64,000 nt of DNA from Flavobacterium xueshanense (GCF_900112975.1 NZ_FONQ01000002.1:428696-492695), one strand, 5' to 3'; positions 7,253 to 15,792 are shown, numbered from the stretch's first letter. Notes: generated by a model not told the origin, from the sequence alone. Numbers and translations: made by a program.

Positions 7253-7260
7253 ATGTTTGT
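7253..7260 (+). promoter_or_regulatory. -7 box of the LysR gene
   Basis: TATGTTTG lies 18 bases before the LysR start codon. No well-spaced TTG is seen. Confidence 0.45.
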
Positions 7261-7278
7261 GATAAATATATTTATATC

Positions 7279-8175
7279 ATGGTTAATCTAGAATGGTACC
7301 GAACATTTAAATCCGTATATAAAAATGGTAATTTTTCTCTGGCTGCCAAAGAACTATTCATCAGTCAACCGGCTGTAAGTCAGCAAATATCAATGTTGGA
7401 GGCGCATGTAGGTTATAAACTTTTTAATCGAAAGTCTAAAGGCGTGGAACCAACGGAATATGCTAAGTTACTCAATAATTTAATAATTGAAGCACTGGAC
7501 CGACTGGAAAATGTAGAGAATGGTTTTCGTGCCAAAGCAATAAATGCGAATCGGTTAATTTCAATTGGAATCTCAAAGCATTTAATGAGCAGTTTGGGAA
7601 GTGCCTTGGTTTCAAAATTTGATTTTATTGATTTCAGCTTTCATGAAGACGATACGCTTTTTGAATTGGTCGATTCTAAAAAACTAGATTTTGCAATTGT
7701 AACCAAGCAATATGATACGTTTGACACCATTCAGAAAAAGGTTGGCGAAATCAAACAAGTGATTGTTGGTTCCAATAACATCGATATTTCCGAATTAAAA
7801 TCCAATATCAAAATAAAGGATTTCACGGCCACTGAATATTGGTTGAACGACCAAAAATGGTTCAGTCACAATGCTCAGATTCCGCAGATCAAGTTGTTCT
7901 GGTTGCATGTTTTCAGCAAAAAAAGACCATCGATGATTCCCAATTATATCATTCCGTCCGAATATGAAATGCTGGAAATCATTTCGAAAAATACCGGAAT
8001 AGGAGTAGTTTGGGATATAAACGCAGAAAGATTATTAGCAGAAAATAAAATCCAATTGTTGTGGAACAGCAAGCAAATGCCAAGTACGGAAGTATTTGTA
8101 TTATCAGGAAAAAATGAAAATTTGAGTACTATTTTTGACAATATTCAACTCGAATTAAAAAGTATTTTGGGGTGA
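7279..8175 (+). CDS. LysR family transcriptional regulator
   Basis: The N-terminal winged helix-turn-helix spans about residues 1-65, with FSLAAKELFISQPAVSQQIS as recognition region and LEAHVGYKLFNRKSKG as wing. The remainder is a periplasmic-binding-protein-like effector domain (298 aa in total). It is divergently transcribed from the DJ-1 and iron alcohol dehydrogenase operon across an 86-base region with a candidate LysR palindrome. The usual reading is local control of that operon, probably in response to its substrate, plus autoregulation. The effector is unknown. Confidence 0.93.
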   Translation: MVNLEWYRTFKSVYKNGNFSLAAKELFISQPAVSQQISMLEAHVGYKLFNRKSKGVEPTEYAKLLNNLIIEALDRLENVENGFRAKAINANRLISIGISKHLMSSLGSALVSKFDFIDFSFHEDDTLFELVDSKKLDFAIVTKQYDTFDTIQKKVGEIKQVIVGSNNIDISELKSNIKIKDFTATEYWLNDQKWFSHNAQIPQIKLFWLHVFSKKRPSMIPNYIIPSEYEMLEIISKNTGIGVVWDINAERLLAENKIQLLWNSKQMPSTEVFVLSGKNENLSTIFDNIQLELKSILG

Positions 8176-8205
8176 TAATAGTTCTTACAAACGCTATTTT
8201 TTCAC

Positions 8206-8284
8206 CACATAGAAACAAATAATTTTGCGATAAATGCAAGAGAATCTTACTTTTTAAATAGTTTGCATAGCTATGTGTGAAAAT
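8206..8284. repeat. inverted repeat with CACATAG words
   Basis: TTTTCACCACATAG near 8207 is the approximate inverse of CTATGTGTGAAAA near 8272. It is a loose, long-loop inverted repeat between the convergent LysR and nadD genes, of a kind often seen in Flavobacteriia intergenic DNA. The rest of 8176-8373 shows nothing else. Confidence 0.35.
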
Positions 8285-8373
8285 CACGTTTTAAACTAAT
8301 CTGCTTGGATAATTTTATTATGTGCCTATAGATTTAAATGTTCAGGCTACTTTAGGAAAATTATTTAATAGAG

Positions 8374-8997
8374 TTACTTCTTGTAAAAATTATTATGATC
8401 AATATATTCCCAAACTTTTGCAGGTAATAAAGGCTGTACATTTTTCCCTTTTTTAATATTATCCCGAATAAACGTTGACGATATTTCGACAACCGGAGCG
8501 TCAATCATGTGAATTTTTGTCGCATATTTTTGGAAAATTTTTAAATCCAAATCTTCCGAATCGGTTGAAATTGCTTCGTCAGCAGAACTTTTGGATTCAA
8601 GTCTTGGATAAACATAAATTCCGTGATGCGCCAGGATTGCTTCGTAGTTTTTCCATTTAGGAAACGACCTGAGATTGTCTTCACCCATGATTAACGAGAA
8701 CTCGTAATTGGGATATTTTTCTTCAAGATGAACTAAAGTATTGACAGTGTAATTAGGTTGTGACAATTTAAACTCAATATCCGAAGGTTTTATTTTTGGA
8801 AAATCCTCGGTGGCAAGATGCACCATCTGCAAACGATGGTAATCATCAAGTAACGTACTTTTTTTCTTCAAAGGATTGTGTGGGGTAACCACCATCCAGA
8901 TTTGGTCTAAACCGGAGTGCTCCGCCATGTGATTGGCAATGATAAGATGCCCAACATGAATGGGATTAAACGTTCCGAAATACAGACCTATTTTCAT
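8374..8997 (-). CDS. nadD: nicotinate-nucleotide adenylyltransferase
   Basis: This enzyme transfers AMP to nicotinate mononucleotide in NAD synthesis. At 207 residues it shows the nucleotidyltransferase signature GTFNPIHVGHLIIANHM, the substrate segment WMVVTPHNPLKKK, and the second ATP motif ISSTFIR near the C-terminus. It is the last gene of the yicC-gmk-nadD operon. Between gmk and nadD lies a 60-base inverted repeat that may modulate nadD expression. Confidence 0.96.
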   Translation of the reverse strand: MKIGLYFGTFNPIHVGHLIIANHMAEHSGLDQIWMVVTPHNPLKKKSTLLDDYHRLQMVHLATEDFPKIKPSDIEFKLSQPNYTVNTLVHLEEKYPNYEFSLIMGEDNLRSFPKWKNYEAILAHHGIYVYPRLESKSSADEAISTDSEDLDLKIFQKYATKIHMIDAPVVEISSTFIRDNIKKGKNVQPLLPAKVWEYIDHNNFYKK

Positions 8998-9002
8998 TTT
9001 AT

Positions 9003-9066
9003 TTTAGTAATTAGTGAATAATGAATAGTGAGAAGAAGTCATTCACTTCTCACTATTCACTATTTC
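9003..9066. repeat. inverted repeat in the gmk-nadD gap
   Basis: AGTGAATAATGAATAGTGAG pairs with CTCACTATTCACTATTTCACT almost perfectly around a short loop. Lying within an operon, it is a candidate RNA processing or attenuation site. The words recur loosely in other gaps of the window. Confidence 0.6.
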
Positions 9067-9640
9067 ACTTGTTTACATAATTCTTTACCAATTGATACGC
9101 TTCTTCCAAAGCAATATCTAAATCGTAGTTTTTTATAATCACATCAAATTGTGGCGCTGTTGCTAATTCTACAGAAGCTTTGGCAATACGCATATTGATT
9201 TTATCGTCGCTTTCGGTAGAACGTTCTTTCAATCTTCTTTTTAGTTCATCTACGCTTGGTGGTTTCACGAAAACTGCTAAAGTTTCTTCAGGAAATTTAT
9301 GCTTAATACGCAATCCACCAGCTACATCAATATCAAAAATCACATTTTTGTCTTTGGCCCAAATACGTTCCACTTCACTTTTTAAAGTTCCGTAGAAATT
9401 ATCGCGGTACACTTCTTCCCATTCCAAGAAGTCTTCGTTTTTGATGTGTTTTTTAAATTCTTCCGTAGACATGAAATAATAGTCTTTTCCATTTACTTCT
9501 TCACCTCTTGGTTCGCGGGATGCTGCCGAAATTGAAAATTCAAGATTCAAATCTTCTTTGCTTAATAAATGTCTAACTATGGTAGTTTTTCCCGATCCTG
9601 ACGGTGCCGAAAAAACGATTAATTTTCCTCCTGTGCTCAT
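9065..9640 (-). CDS. gmk: guanylate kinase
   Basis: This enzyme phosphorylates GMP to GDP. The P-loop is FSAPSGSGKTTIV near the N-terminus. The GMP-binding region contains SAASREPRGEEVNGKDYYF, and the lid region contains RLKERSTESDDKINMR. At 191 residues it has the expected size. It sits 29 bases after yicC and before nadD on the same strand, an arrangement common in the phylum. Confidence 0.97.
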   Translation of the reverse strand: MSTGGKLIVFSAPSGSGKTTIVRHLLSKEDLNLEFSISAASREPRGEEVNGKDYYFMSTEEFKKHIKNEDFLEWEEVYRDNFYGTLKSEVERIWAKDKNVIFDIDVAGGLRIKHKFPEETLAVFVKPPSVDELKRRLKERSTESDDKINMRIAKASVELATAPQFDVIIKNYDLDIALEEAYQLVKNYVNK

Positions 9641-9669
9641 TTTATGCTGAATTTATTTCAGTATCTATT

Positions 9670-10530
9670 TTATAGAACGTTTAATACTTGTTCCTTGATT
9701 TTTTCCAATTCGTCTTTCATCTGAACGACTAATTTTTGCATTTGTGCGTGATTGGATTTAGAACCCATAGTATTTATTTCACGTCCCATTTCTTGGGTGA
9801 TGAAACCTAATTTCCTGCCGTTAGCCTCAGTCCCATTGATGGTTTCCAGGAAATAGTCCAGGTGATTTGTCAAACGTACTTTTTCTTCGGTGATGTCTAA
9901 TTTCTCTAAATAATAAATTAATTCCTGCTCAAAACGATTTTCATCTACATTCACTTTAAGTTCTGCGATAGCAGTTTGTAAACGGTCTTTTATTGCTTGA
10001 ACGCGTTCCGGATCTAGTGCCAATGCTTCCGTCATATACTGACGAACATTGCCAATTCGCAACTGAAATTCTTTTTCTAAAGACATTCCTTCATCTCTTC
10101 TAAAGTTCAAGATGTTTTGCAACGCTTCCTCGATAACGGTTTGGATTTGTACCCAGTCGTTTTCATCAATTTCATCACGCTCTATTTTCATGGTATCTGG
10201 CATGCGAACTGCCATTTTCATTAGCTCCGTTTCATCAGCATCGACATACACTTCTCTCAATTGGTTGATATAGGCTTTTACAATCGGCACATTCACTTTT
10301 GTCGAGGTTTGTTCCGCGGTACTTTCGATAAAAATAGAAAAATCTACTTTTCCTCGTTCCAGCTTGAGTGCAATTTGGTTGCGTAAACCCAATTCCATTT
10401 CGCGGTACAGCGAAGGCATTCTCACATTCAAATCCAAACCTTTACTGTTTAAAGATTTTACTTCTACCGTGATTTTTTTGGTTGGTAATTGCAAAGTCGC
10501 TTTCCCAAAACCCGTCATTGATTGTATCAT
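9670..10530 (-). CDS. YicC family endoribonuclease
   Basis: This 286-residue protein starts with the highly conserved MTGFGKA motif (MIQSMTGFGKATLQ), has VEVKSLNSKGLDLNVRMP, and ends in the DUF1732 region with TNHLDYFLETI, GRKLGFITQEMGREINTMGSK and a helical tail. E. coli YicC has been described as a ribonuclease involved in small-RNA turnover. It is the first gene of the operon with gmk and nadD. A TATCTTTG box lies 20 bases upstream of the start. Confidence 0.93.
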   Translation of the reverse strand: MIQSMTGFGKATLQLPTKKITVEVKSLNSKGLDLNVRMPSLYREMELGLRNQIALKLERGKVDFSIFIESTAEQTSTKVNVPIVKAYINQLREVYVDADETELMKMAVRMPDTMKIERDEIDENDWVQIQTVIEEALQNILNFRRDEGMSLEKEFQLRIGNVRQYMTEALALDPERVQAIKDRLQTAIAELKVNVDENRFEQELIYYLEKLDITEEKVRLTNHLDYFLETINGTEANGRKLGFITQEMGREINTMGSKSNHAQMQKLVVQMKDELEKIKEQVLNVL

Positions 10531-10549
10531 ATAATTTTCTAAAAGAGGT

Positions 10550-10557
10550 CAAAGATA
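10550..10557 (-). promoter_or_regulatory. -7 box of the yicC-gmk-nadD operon
   Basis: TATCTTTG on the minus strand lies 19 bases upstream of the yicC start. Confidence 0.55.
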
Positions 10558-10568
10558 AGGAAAAAGTG

Positions 10569-10735
10569 TTCAGTTTTCAGTCACAGTTTTCAGTTGGGGA
10601 ACTGTTCAAATTACATTTATTTAAACAGTATGATTCTTAAATGTCTTATATGGTTAAAAAGCATAGTAAAATGGTTAAAATTTTTCGGACTCGATTTCAG
10701 TTTAGCACTGAGACTAGAAACTGAGACTGAAAACT
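10569..10735. repeat. CAGTTTTCAGT phrase repeats flanking AT-rich DNA
   Basis: Left words are TTCAGTTTTCAGTCACAG and TTTTCAGT (10570-10595). Right words are CTGAGACTAGAAACTGAG and ACTGAAAACT (10708-10735), in inverse orientation. They frame about 110 bases in which I see nothing else. The region lies between the EamA gene's 3' end and the yicC promoter, so it could hold the EamA terminator. Confidence 0.45.
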
Positions 10736-11615
10736 ATTTTTTTTTCTGTGTCACCAAATAAACGCCGACAAATATTAAAACTGCGGAACCAATTTTCACC
10801 AAACTCAATTCGTCTTTGCCCAAGCTTATCGCAAAAATAGTTGCGAATAGCGGTTGTAAATAAATAAAAACAGCAACCGTGGTTGGTTTTAATTCTTTCA
10901 TCGAAAGCAAATTGAGCAGATACGTCAGAAAGGTCGAAAAAATAACCACAAATACTATCTTCCAGCAAATATCCATTGGAACCAAAGCCCAATTCACAGT
11001 TTGAAATTGGCTCCAGCCAAAAGGTAAAACCATAATAAATCCGAACAAATAAATCCATTTTACAAATGTAAAAGCATTGTATTTATCCATTAATTTCTTG
11101 ACGATAATCAGGTAAAATCCATAAGAAATAGCGTTGACCAAAACCAAAAAATTTCCCAATCCGGCGTTTGTGGCGCTGCCAATGGATTTCCCGTACAAAA
11201 TTAGAAATGCAGTTCCGATTAATCCAAGAATAATCCCAAAAACCATTCGTTTTTGCATGCGTTCCTTCATAATAATGGCCGAAAGCGTCAACACAATCAT
11301 AGGTGTTGAAACCATAATTACGGCCGCACTAATGGGAGAAGTAAGGCTTAATCCTTTAAAAAACGTAAGCATATTAAACGCTACGCCAAAGAAAGCCGCA
11401 GCAATAATTCGGGGAAAGTCACTAATTGCAAGTTTCTCCTTTGGCATAAAAAGCCAAACCAGCCAAAATAATATCACGGAACCACCTACGCGCAATAGGA
11501 TAAAGCCGGATGCATCAATGTACAAAGGCATGACATCCTTGGCAATAGTAAATGTAACGCCGTAAATTATGGAGACAATTGTGGCGCCAATTAGGGCAAG
11601 ATTTCTTTTGGACAT
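10734..11615 (-). CDS. EamA/DMT family transporter
   Basis: At 293 residues with about ten hydrophobic segments, this has the two-fold EamA repeat: GATIVSIIYGVTFTIAKD in the first half and LVNAISYGFYLIIVKKLM in the second, each followed by the usual Pro/Gly-rich helices. It is a predicted inner-membrane exporter of metabolites such as amino acids or sugars. The substrate is unknown. Its ATG overlaps the stop of the ArsC/Spx-like gene in a TAATG arrangement (11613-11617), so the two are translationally coupled. Confidence 0.92.
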   Translation of the reverse strand: MSKRNLALIGATIVSIIYGVTFTIAKDVMPLYIDASGFILLRVGGSVILFWLVWLFMPKEKLAISDFPRIIAAAFFGVAFNMLTFFKGLSLTSPISAAVIMVSTPMIVLTLSAIIMKERMQKRMVFGIILGLIGTAFLILYGKSIGSATNAGLGNFLVLVNAISYGFYLIIVKKLMDKYNAFTFVKWIYLFGFIMVLPFGWSQFQTVNWALVPMDICWKIVFVVIFSTFLTYLLNLLSMKELKPTTVAVFIYLQPLFATIFAISLGKDELSLVKIGSAVLIFVGVYLVTQKKK

Positions 11616-11965
11616 TATGCCAACGCTTTCATTACCTGTAACATATTTTGCTGTGTATTGCCAATGTAAATTTTGTCTTTGATGATAAAAACGGGACGAC
11701 TCAAAAAAGTGTAATGTTCCAAAATGTATTTTTTATAATCGGCTTCGGTTAACGATTTATTCTTCAAATCCATCGATTTGTACAACTGTGCTTTTTTGCT
11801 GAAAAGTGCTTCGTAGCTTCCGGAAAGTTCTCGCATTTGCTCTAACTCGGCAATAGTAATCGGGTCTTGTTTGATATCGTGAAATTTAAAATCATGTTCT
11901 TTGGGTAATGATTTTATGATTTTTCTGCAAGTGTCGCAAGATGCGAGATAATATATTTTGTCCAT
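11615..11965 (-). CDS. ArsC/Spx family thioredoxin-fold protein
   Basis: This small glutaredoxin-like protein starts IYYLASCDTCRKIIKSLP, giving the CxxC redox pair, and carries the ArsC/Spx features FKFHDIKQDPIT, KSLTEADYKKYILEH and LSRPVFIIKDKIYIGNT. Family members are arsenate reductases or Spx-like regulators. Without arsenic genes nearby, neither role is supported here. The start is set at 11965 (MDKIYY, 116 aa), because the 14 extra upstream residues do not belong to the fold. The stop overlaps the EamA start, suggesting one operon. Confidence 0.85.
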   Translation of the reverse strand: MDKIYYLASCDTCRKIIKSLPKEHDFKFHDIKQDPITIAELEQMRELSGSYEALFSKKAQLYKSMDLKNKSLTEADYKKYILEHYTFLSRPVFIIKDKIYIGNTQQNMLQVMKALA

Positions 11966-12041
11966 GTAAATAGCGATTTCTTTATGCAAAGAAAATTCAT
12001 TTGACACGGAAAATGATTATTTTTATCAAAAAAATAAAAAA

Positions 12042-12500
12042 ATGAATCAATTATTTGACGTCAGCACTACAAGCAGAAATATGGTTTCAAAATTTCTATC
12101 GGGATACACTCTCGACCAACTCAACACTATTCCGGAAGGATTCAATAATAATTTGATTTGGAATATCGGCCATATTATCGTTTCTCAACAATTATTAGTG
12201 TACAAGCTTTCTGGTTTGCCGATGATGATTTCTGATGAATTAGTAGAGAAATACAAAAAGGGAACCAAGCCGGAACATATCGTGACACAAGCCGAAGTTG
12301 ACGAAATCAAATCGTTGTTGTTTGAAACCATCAGCCAAACCAAAGTCGATTATGACAATAAAATTTTCAAAAATTACATGGAATATACCACTTCAACAGG
12401 TGATCATGTTTTGAAAAATGCCGAGGATGCTATGGCTTTCAGTAATTTCCATGAAGGGCTTCATATTGGGAACATGATGAGTATCAGAAAGTTTATTTAG
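12042..12500 (+). CDS. DinB-fold (DinB-like/YfiT) protein
   Basis: This 152-residue four-helix-bundle protein of the DinB/YfiT superfamily (not DNA polymerase IV) has the metal-binding histidines expected of the fold: NLIWNIGHIIVSQQLL near residue 43 and NFHEGLHIGNMMSIRKF at the C-terminus. Such proteins are often thiol-dependent S-transferases or damage-inducible proteins of unknown role. It is divergent from the ArsC/Spx-like gene. Its TAG stop is the first triplet of structured repeat copy B. Confidence 0.85.
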   Translation: MNQLFDVSTTSRNMVSKFLSGYTLDQLNTIPEGFNNNLIWNIGHIIVSQQLLVYKLSGLPMMISDELVEKYKKGTKPEHIVTQAEVDEIKSLLFETISQTKVDYDNKIFKNYMEYTTSTGDHVLKNAEDAMAFSNFHEGLHIGNMMSIRKFI

Positions 12501-12580
12501 GTGCTATTTCCCGCTATTCGTTGCAATCTTTTTTCGGTAAAAACATCAAAAAAGGATTTTCACTGCTATCGGGGCTAAGC
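12498..12580 (+). repeat. structured interspersed repeat, copy B
   Basis: It begins at the stop codon of the DinB-fold gene with TAGGTGCTATTTCCCGCTAT and ends CACTGCTATCGGGGCTAAGC. The central stem is AATCTTTTTTC paired with AAAAAAGGATT, shorter than in copies A and C, around a larger loop. Confidence 0.75.
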
Positions 12581-12601
12581 AATCAACAAAAAAACACTAT
12601 T

Positions 12602-12636
12602 TGGTCTTTAAAAAATGTTTGATTTTTTAAAGACCA
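12602..12636. terminator. bidirectional terminator between convergent genes
   Basis: TGGTCTTTAAAAAA is paired perfectly (14 bp) with TTTTTTAAAGACCA around a 7-base loop. It lies between the DinB-fold gene and the DUF3298 lipoprotein gene. Confidence 0.8.
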
Positions 12637-12640
12637 TTTA

Positions 12641-13384
12641 TTATTTAACAGCCAAATAATCATTCACTTCAGTGTACGGCAATAATAATTCTTTTGGTCC
12701 GTCAGCATACGATGCTGCTTCGTAGGAATTGTAATAAAGTAGCAATCCTTTATCAGTATAAAAAATATTTTGGGGCAGTTGGAACTTTTCTTTCTCAAAC
12801 ATTAAACCGGTTGCATTGATAGATTTGTTAGCCGGGATTTTATATTTGGCTCTGAATTTTTTTTCGGCGAAAGCCTTGAAATCCAGTTTATTATGAAACA
12901 ATTCCTCATTCGAAATAGTTTTTCCGGTATTTGGGTCAAAAAGTAGGGAACGCAAACCTTGGTATCCATGAGCGCCACCGGTGTACGTGTAGTGTTTGAT
13001 TTCAATATTCAATACGGCATCTGATTGGTATTTTACGTTTCCTTCAATGTCAGCTTCCCAGCCAAATTTGTCATTGGGAAATTCTTTTTGGAGTTTCTCG
13101 TAGGAATCAATAAATGAAGCCAATAAGCCATTGTAATCAGTTGCCGTGTATGGCTTTTCGCCAAAATAAATAATCTCTTTCATTACCGAAAACACTTTTT
13201 TATTGATACTGTCCGCTACTACCGGGACGGCATTTGCAACGGGAATTTTTACACTGATAGAAGGACAATTTTCTTTGCAGGGCATTGTGGTTTTTTTCTG
13301 AAAAGATTCCTCTTCAAAAACCAATTCGTTCGAACATTGCGCTGCTGAAAAAAGTAGTAAAGTGTAAATAATAAAGTGTTTCAT
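12641..13384 (-). CDS. DUF3298/DUF4163 (RsiV-like) putative lipoprotein
   Basis: The protein begins with a short hydrophobic signal and a Cys (LLLFSAAQCSNE), probably a lipoprotein. A DUF4163-like part is followed by the DUF3298 hallmark around YTYTGGAHGYQGLRSLLFDP and LLYYNSYEAASYADGPKEL. In RsiV this fold binds lysozyme, but most Bacteroidota members are uncharacterised. The start is set at 13384 (MKHFIIY, 247 aa), because the upstream ATG at 13417 lies before the TACCTTTG box (13413-13406). It is divergent from the PLP enzyme gene. Confidence 0.82.
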   Translation of the reverse strand: MKHFIIYTLLLFSAAQCSNELVFEEESFQKKTTMPCKENCPSISVKIPVANAVPVVADSINKKVFSVMKEIIYFGEKPYTATDYNGLLASFIDSYEKLQKEFPNDKFGWEADIEGNVKYQSDAVLNIEIKHYTYTGGAHGYQGLRSLLFDPNTGKTISNEELFHNKLDFKAFAEKKFRAKYKIPANKSINATGLMFEKEKFQLPQNIFYTDKGLLLYYNSYEAASYADGPKELLLPYTEVNDYLAVK

Positions 13385-13405
13385 CTCAAAATTGTTAATT
13401 AAATA

Positions 13406-13413
13406 CAAAGGTA
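13406..13413 (-). promoter_or_regulatory. -7 box of the DUF3298 lipoprotein gene
   Basis: TACCTTTG on the minus strand lies 21 bases before the chosen start and excludes the upstream start. Confidence 0.55.
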
Positions 13414-13425
13414 TCATCTTGTAGC

Positions 13426-13456
13426 TTGGTTAAAATAAATTAAAAGGTAAATTTGC
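13426..13456 (+). promoter_or_regulatory. promoter of the Cys/Met PLP enzyme gene
   Basis: TTG (13426-13428), 20 bases, then TAAATTTG (13449-13456) fits the consensus fully. The -7 box lies at the start of the longer frame at 13453, which fixes the true start at 13486. Confidence 0.75.
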
Positions 13457-13485
13457 GAAACAATTTTGCATTAAAAATTCAACTT

Positions 13486-14631
13486 ATGAAATTCAATACT
13501 AAAGTCATTCACGGTGGACAACATCATGACCCAAGCACAGGAGCAGTTATGCCTCCAGTATATCAAACATCGACCTTTGTACAAACTAGTCCGGGGCAGC
13601 CTATAAATCCGGATTATGAATACAGTAGAGCTGCAAATCCTACCCGAAGCGCGCTTGAAAATGCATTGGCAAGTATTGAAAATGGAACACGAGGATTGGC
13701 TTTTTCGTCAGGTTTGGCAGCAACGGATTGTGTTTTGCGTTCTTTCAAATCCGGGGATGAAATCATTGCGATGGACGATTTATATGGTGGAACCTACAGA
13801 ATGTTTACCAGAATTTATAAAGATTCCGGTATTAAATTTCATTTTGTGGATATGAATGATATCGAGAAATTCAAGTCATTAATTAACGAAAATACAAAAT
13901 TGGTTTGGGTAGAAACACCAACGAATCCTTTGATGAAACTAGCCGATATTCAGGAAATTGCAAAAATTACCAAGGAAAAGAAAATCCTTTTTGCGGTTGA
14001 TAATACTTTTGCAACGCCTTATTTGCAAAAACCTTTGGATTTAGGAGCTGATATTGTAATGCATTCCGCAACTAAATATTTGGGAGGCCATTCTGATGTT
14101 ATTGCTGGGGCTTTGATTGTAAAAGATGAAGCGCTGGGGGAACAATTGCATTTTCAACAATTTGCGACAGGAGCAACTTTGGGGCCAATGGATAGTTTCT
14201 TGGTTCTTAGAGGAATTAAAACCTTGCATTTGCGCGTGGAAAGACATTGTGAAAATGGAGGGAAAGTCGTAGCGTTTTTAAACAATCATCCAAAAGTAAA
14301 AACTGTTTATTACCCGGGATTGCCAAGCCATCCGTATCATGAAATTGCCAAAAAGCAAATGAGTGGTTTTGGAGGAATGGTGTCATTTACTTTCGTTTCA
14401 GGCAAGAAAGAAGATGCAATTGACTTTCTGGAGAAATTAAAAGTTTTTACATTAGCAGAATCTTTAGGCGGAGTGGAATCATTAGCGAATCATCCGGCTT
14501 TGATGACGCATGCTTCCATCCCGGAAGACAAGCGTAAGGAAGTTGGTATTACGGATGATTTGGTTCGGTTGAGCGTAGGAATTGAAGATGCTGAAGATTT
14601 AATCGAAGATTTGAAACAAGCGTTAGCGTAA
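13486..14631 (+). CDS. cystathionine gamma-synthase/lyase family PLP enzyme
   Basis: This Cys/Met metabolism PLP enzyme has 381 residues from the ATG at 13486. The PLP lysine is in MHSATKYLGGHSDVIAG. The phosphate and substrate motifs are YSRAANPTRSALE, SGLAATDCVLR, DDLYGGTYRMF and WVETPTNPLMK, with AESLGGVESLANHPALMTH near the C-terminus. The family covers cystathionine gamma-synthase, cystathionine beta/gamma-lyase and methionine gamma-lyase. These cannot be separated safely by eye. Bacteroidota copies are usually annotated as cystathionine gamma-synthase. Confidence 0.93.
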   Translation: MKFNTKVIHGGQHHDPSTGAVMPPVYQTSTFVQTSPGQPINPDYEYSRAANPTRSALENALASIENGTRGLAFSSGLAATDCVLRSFKSGDEIIAMDDLYGGTYRMFTRIYKDSGIKFHFVDMNDIEKFKSLINENTKLVWVETPTNPLMKLADIQEIAKITKEKKILFAVDNTFATPYLQKPLDLGADIVMHSATKYLGGHSDVIAGALIVKDEALGEQLHFQQFATGATLGPMDSFLVLRGIKTLHLRVERHCENGGKVVAFLNNHPKVKTVYYPGLPSHPYHEIAKKQMSGFGGMVSFTFVSGKKEDAIDFLEKLKVFTLAESLGGVESLANHPALMTHASIPEDKRKEVGITDDLVRLSVGIEDAEDLIEDLKQALA

Positions 14632-14643
14632 TAGAATATCTTT

Positions 14644-14689
14644 CAAACAAAAGCTCCAATTCTAAATTTAGGATTGGAGCTTTTGTTTA
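14644..14689. terminator. bidirectional terminator
   Basis: AAACAAAAGCTCCAAT pairs perfectly with ATTGGAGCTTTTGTTT around a 12-base loop, between convergent genes. Confidence 0.85.
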
Positions 14690-14710
14690 TTATAACGATT
14701 ATTTTAAATG

Positions 14711-15514
14711 CTATTGTAAATAATAAATATATCCCACATTGAACCAGACCAACCAGTCGTTTGCTTTATTTTCTTTATAAATTTCCGGATTAGGATTTAA
14801 ACCATCTACCCAATTCGAAAAGAAATATTGAAATCTTAAATCAACCATTAAGTCCGATAGAGGCGCTAATTTATAACGAGTTCCTACACTGGAAACAACG
14901 GACCAAACCGTACCGCTCTCCGAAGAAAATCCATAAGGACGGCTGTCGGTTGGAGTTAAATATTTTGGCAACGTTGTCAAAGGAGTTCCTAACGGACCTA
15001 GAGTGGAGGAGGCTTCGGCATTGTAATAACTAAATTGCCCGCCAACGCTTACAAATGGGCCTAAACTACCTGTTCTTGCTGTGAAATCACGAATACTCAA
15101 TGGGAAAAATTCCAGTTGCATACCAAGATTAGTTACTGCGGTACTCCCAGTCATTGCTTTCAATTGCTCTTTTCCTAGCGACGGTTTTCCTTCAACATAT
15201 TGTCCAAAATGCTGTAATTCGGTTTTATTATAGGATAGTTCAGATCTAAGTTTAAAGTGGTCATTGAAATACGTTTCAGGAGTATAACAATTACAATCTG
15301 CTTTATAAGAAAAGTTTAAATAATGAATAATTCCAATACCAATTCCAGTGTTTCCGGCGTTTGTAGAAAGATCATGACGTTCTCCATAATCCGACTGAAA
15401 AGCTATCGGACCGGCAATGATTCCCACTTCATGAGAAAACCCACCGAACTGAGCATTTAAATTAGTAGAAAACCCTACAAAAAGTAGTAAAAGTGGTATT
15501 ATTTGTTTGATCAT
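14711..15514 (-). CDS. THC0290_0291-type outer-membrane protein
   Basis: A signal peptide ends at LNAQ. The mature protein is rich in alternating aromatic beta strands and ends in LVWFNVGYIYYLQ with a terminal aromatic/polar residue, so it is probably a small outer-membrane beta-barrel. Segments such as HEVGIIAGPIAFQSDYGER, CNCYTPETYFNDHF and DLRFQYFFSNWVDGLNP match the family named THC0290_0291 in flavobacterial annotation, which has no known function. The name is from memory. The barrel call follows from the sequence. Confidence 0.75.
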   Translation of the reverse strand: MIKQIIPLLLLFVGFSTNLNAQFGGFSHEVGIIAGPIAFQSDYGERHDLSTNAGNTGIGIGIIHYLNFSYKADCNCYTPETYFNDHFKLRSELSYNKTELQHFGQYVEGKPSLGKEQLKAMTGSTAVTNLGMQLEFFPLSIRDFTARTGSLGPFVSVGGQFSYYNAEASSTLGPLGTPLTTLPKYLTPTDSRPYGFSSESGTVWSVVSSVGTRYKLAPLSDLMVDLRFQYFFSNWVDGLNPNPEIYKENKANDWLVWFNVGYIYYLQ

Positions 15515-15740
15515 TAGGGGGTAAAGTTTTCAAATCCTGACAAATATATAAAAACATCATTCATTTATAAACATAAATTCACAATTAAAAATAATCAGAC
15601 AAATTCTTATTTACTTACGAAAGTGGTAGTGATTAGCTTTAAAAGTGGATATCTTAAATACAATTCTTTGAGAATGCTTAATAAAAAGATAATTCTATTG
15701 ATAAATTCAAAAAACAGAGTCCGAATATTTTTATAAAATG

Positions 15741-15748
15741 TATCTTTG
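15741..15748 (+). promoter_or_regulatory. gdhA -7 box TATCTTTG
   Basis: TATCTTTG lies 44 bases before the gdhA ATG. No TTG at good spacing. The rest of 15515-15740 is AT-rich with nothing recognised. Confidence 0.5.
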
Positions 15749-15792
15749 TAAATTATAACGAAATCGTTTTCTTAATTAATTATTTATAATCT

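Noticed and set aside
10714..11565. Open frames antisense or out of frame to the EamA gene (114 and 143 codons)
   Set aside because: They overlap a transporter with a clear family pattern and show no domain or promoter of their own.
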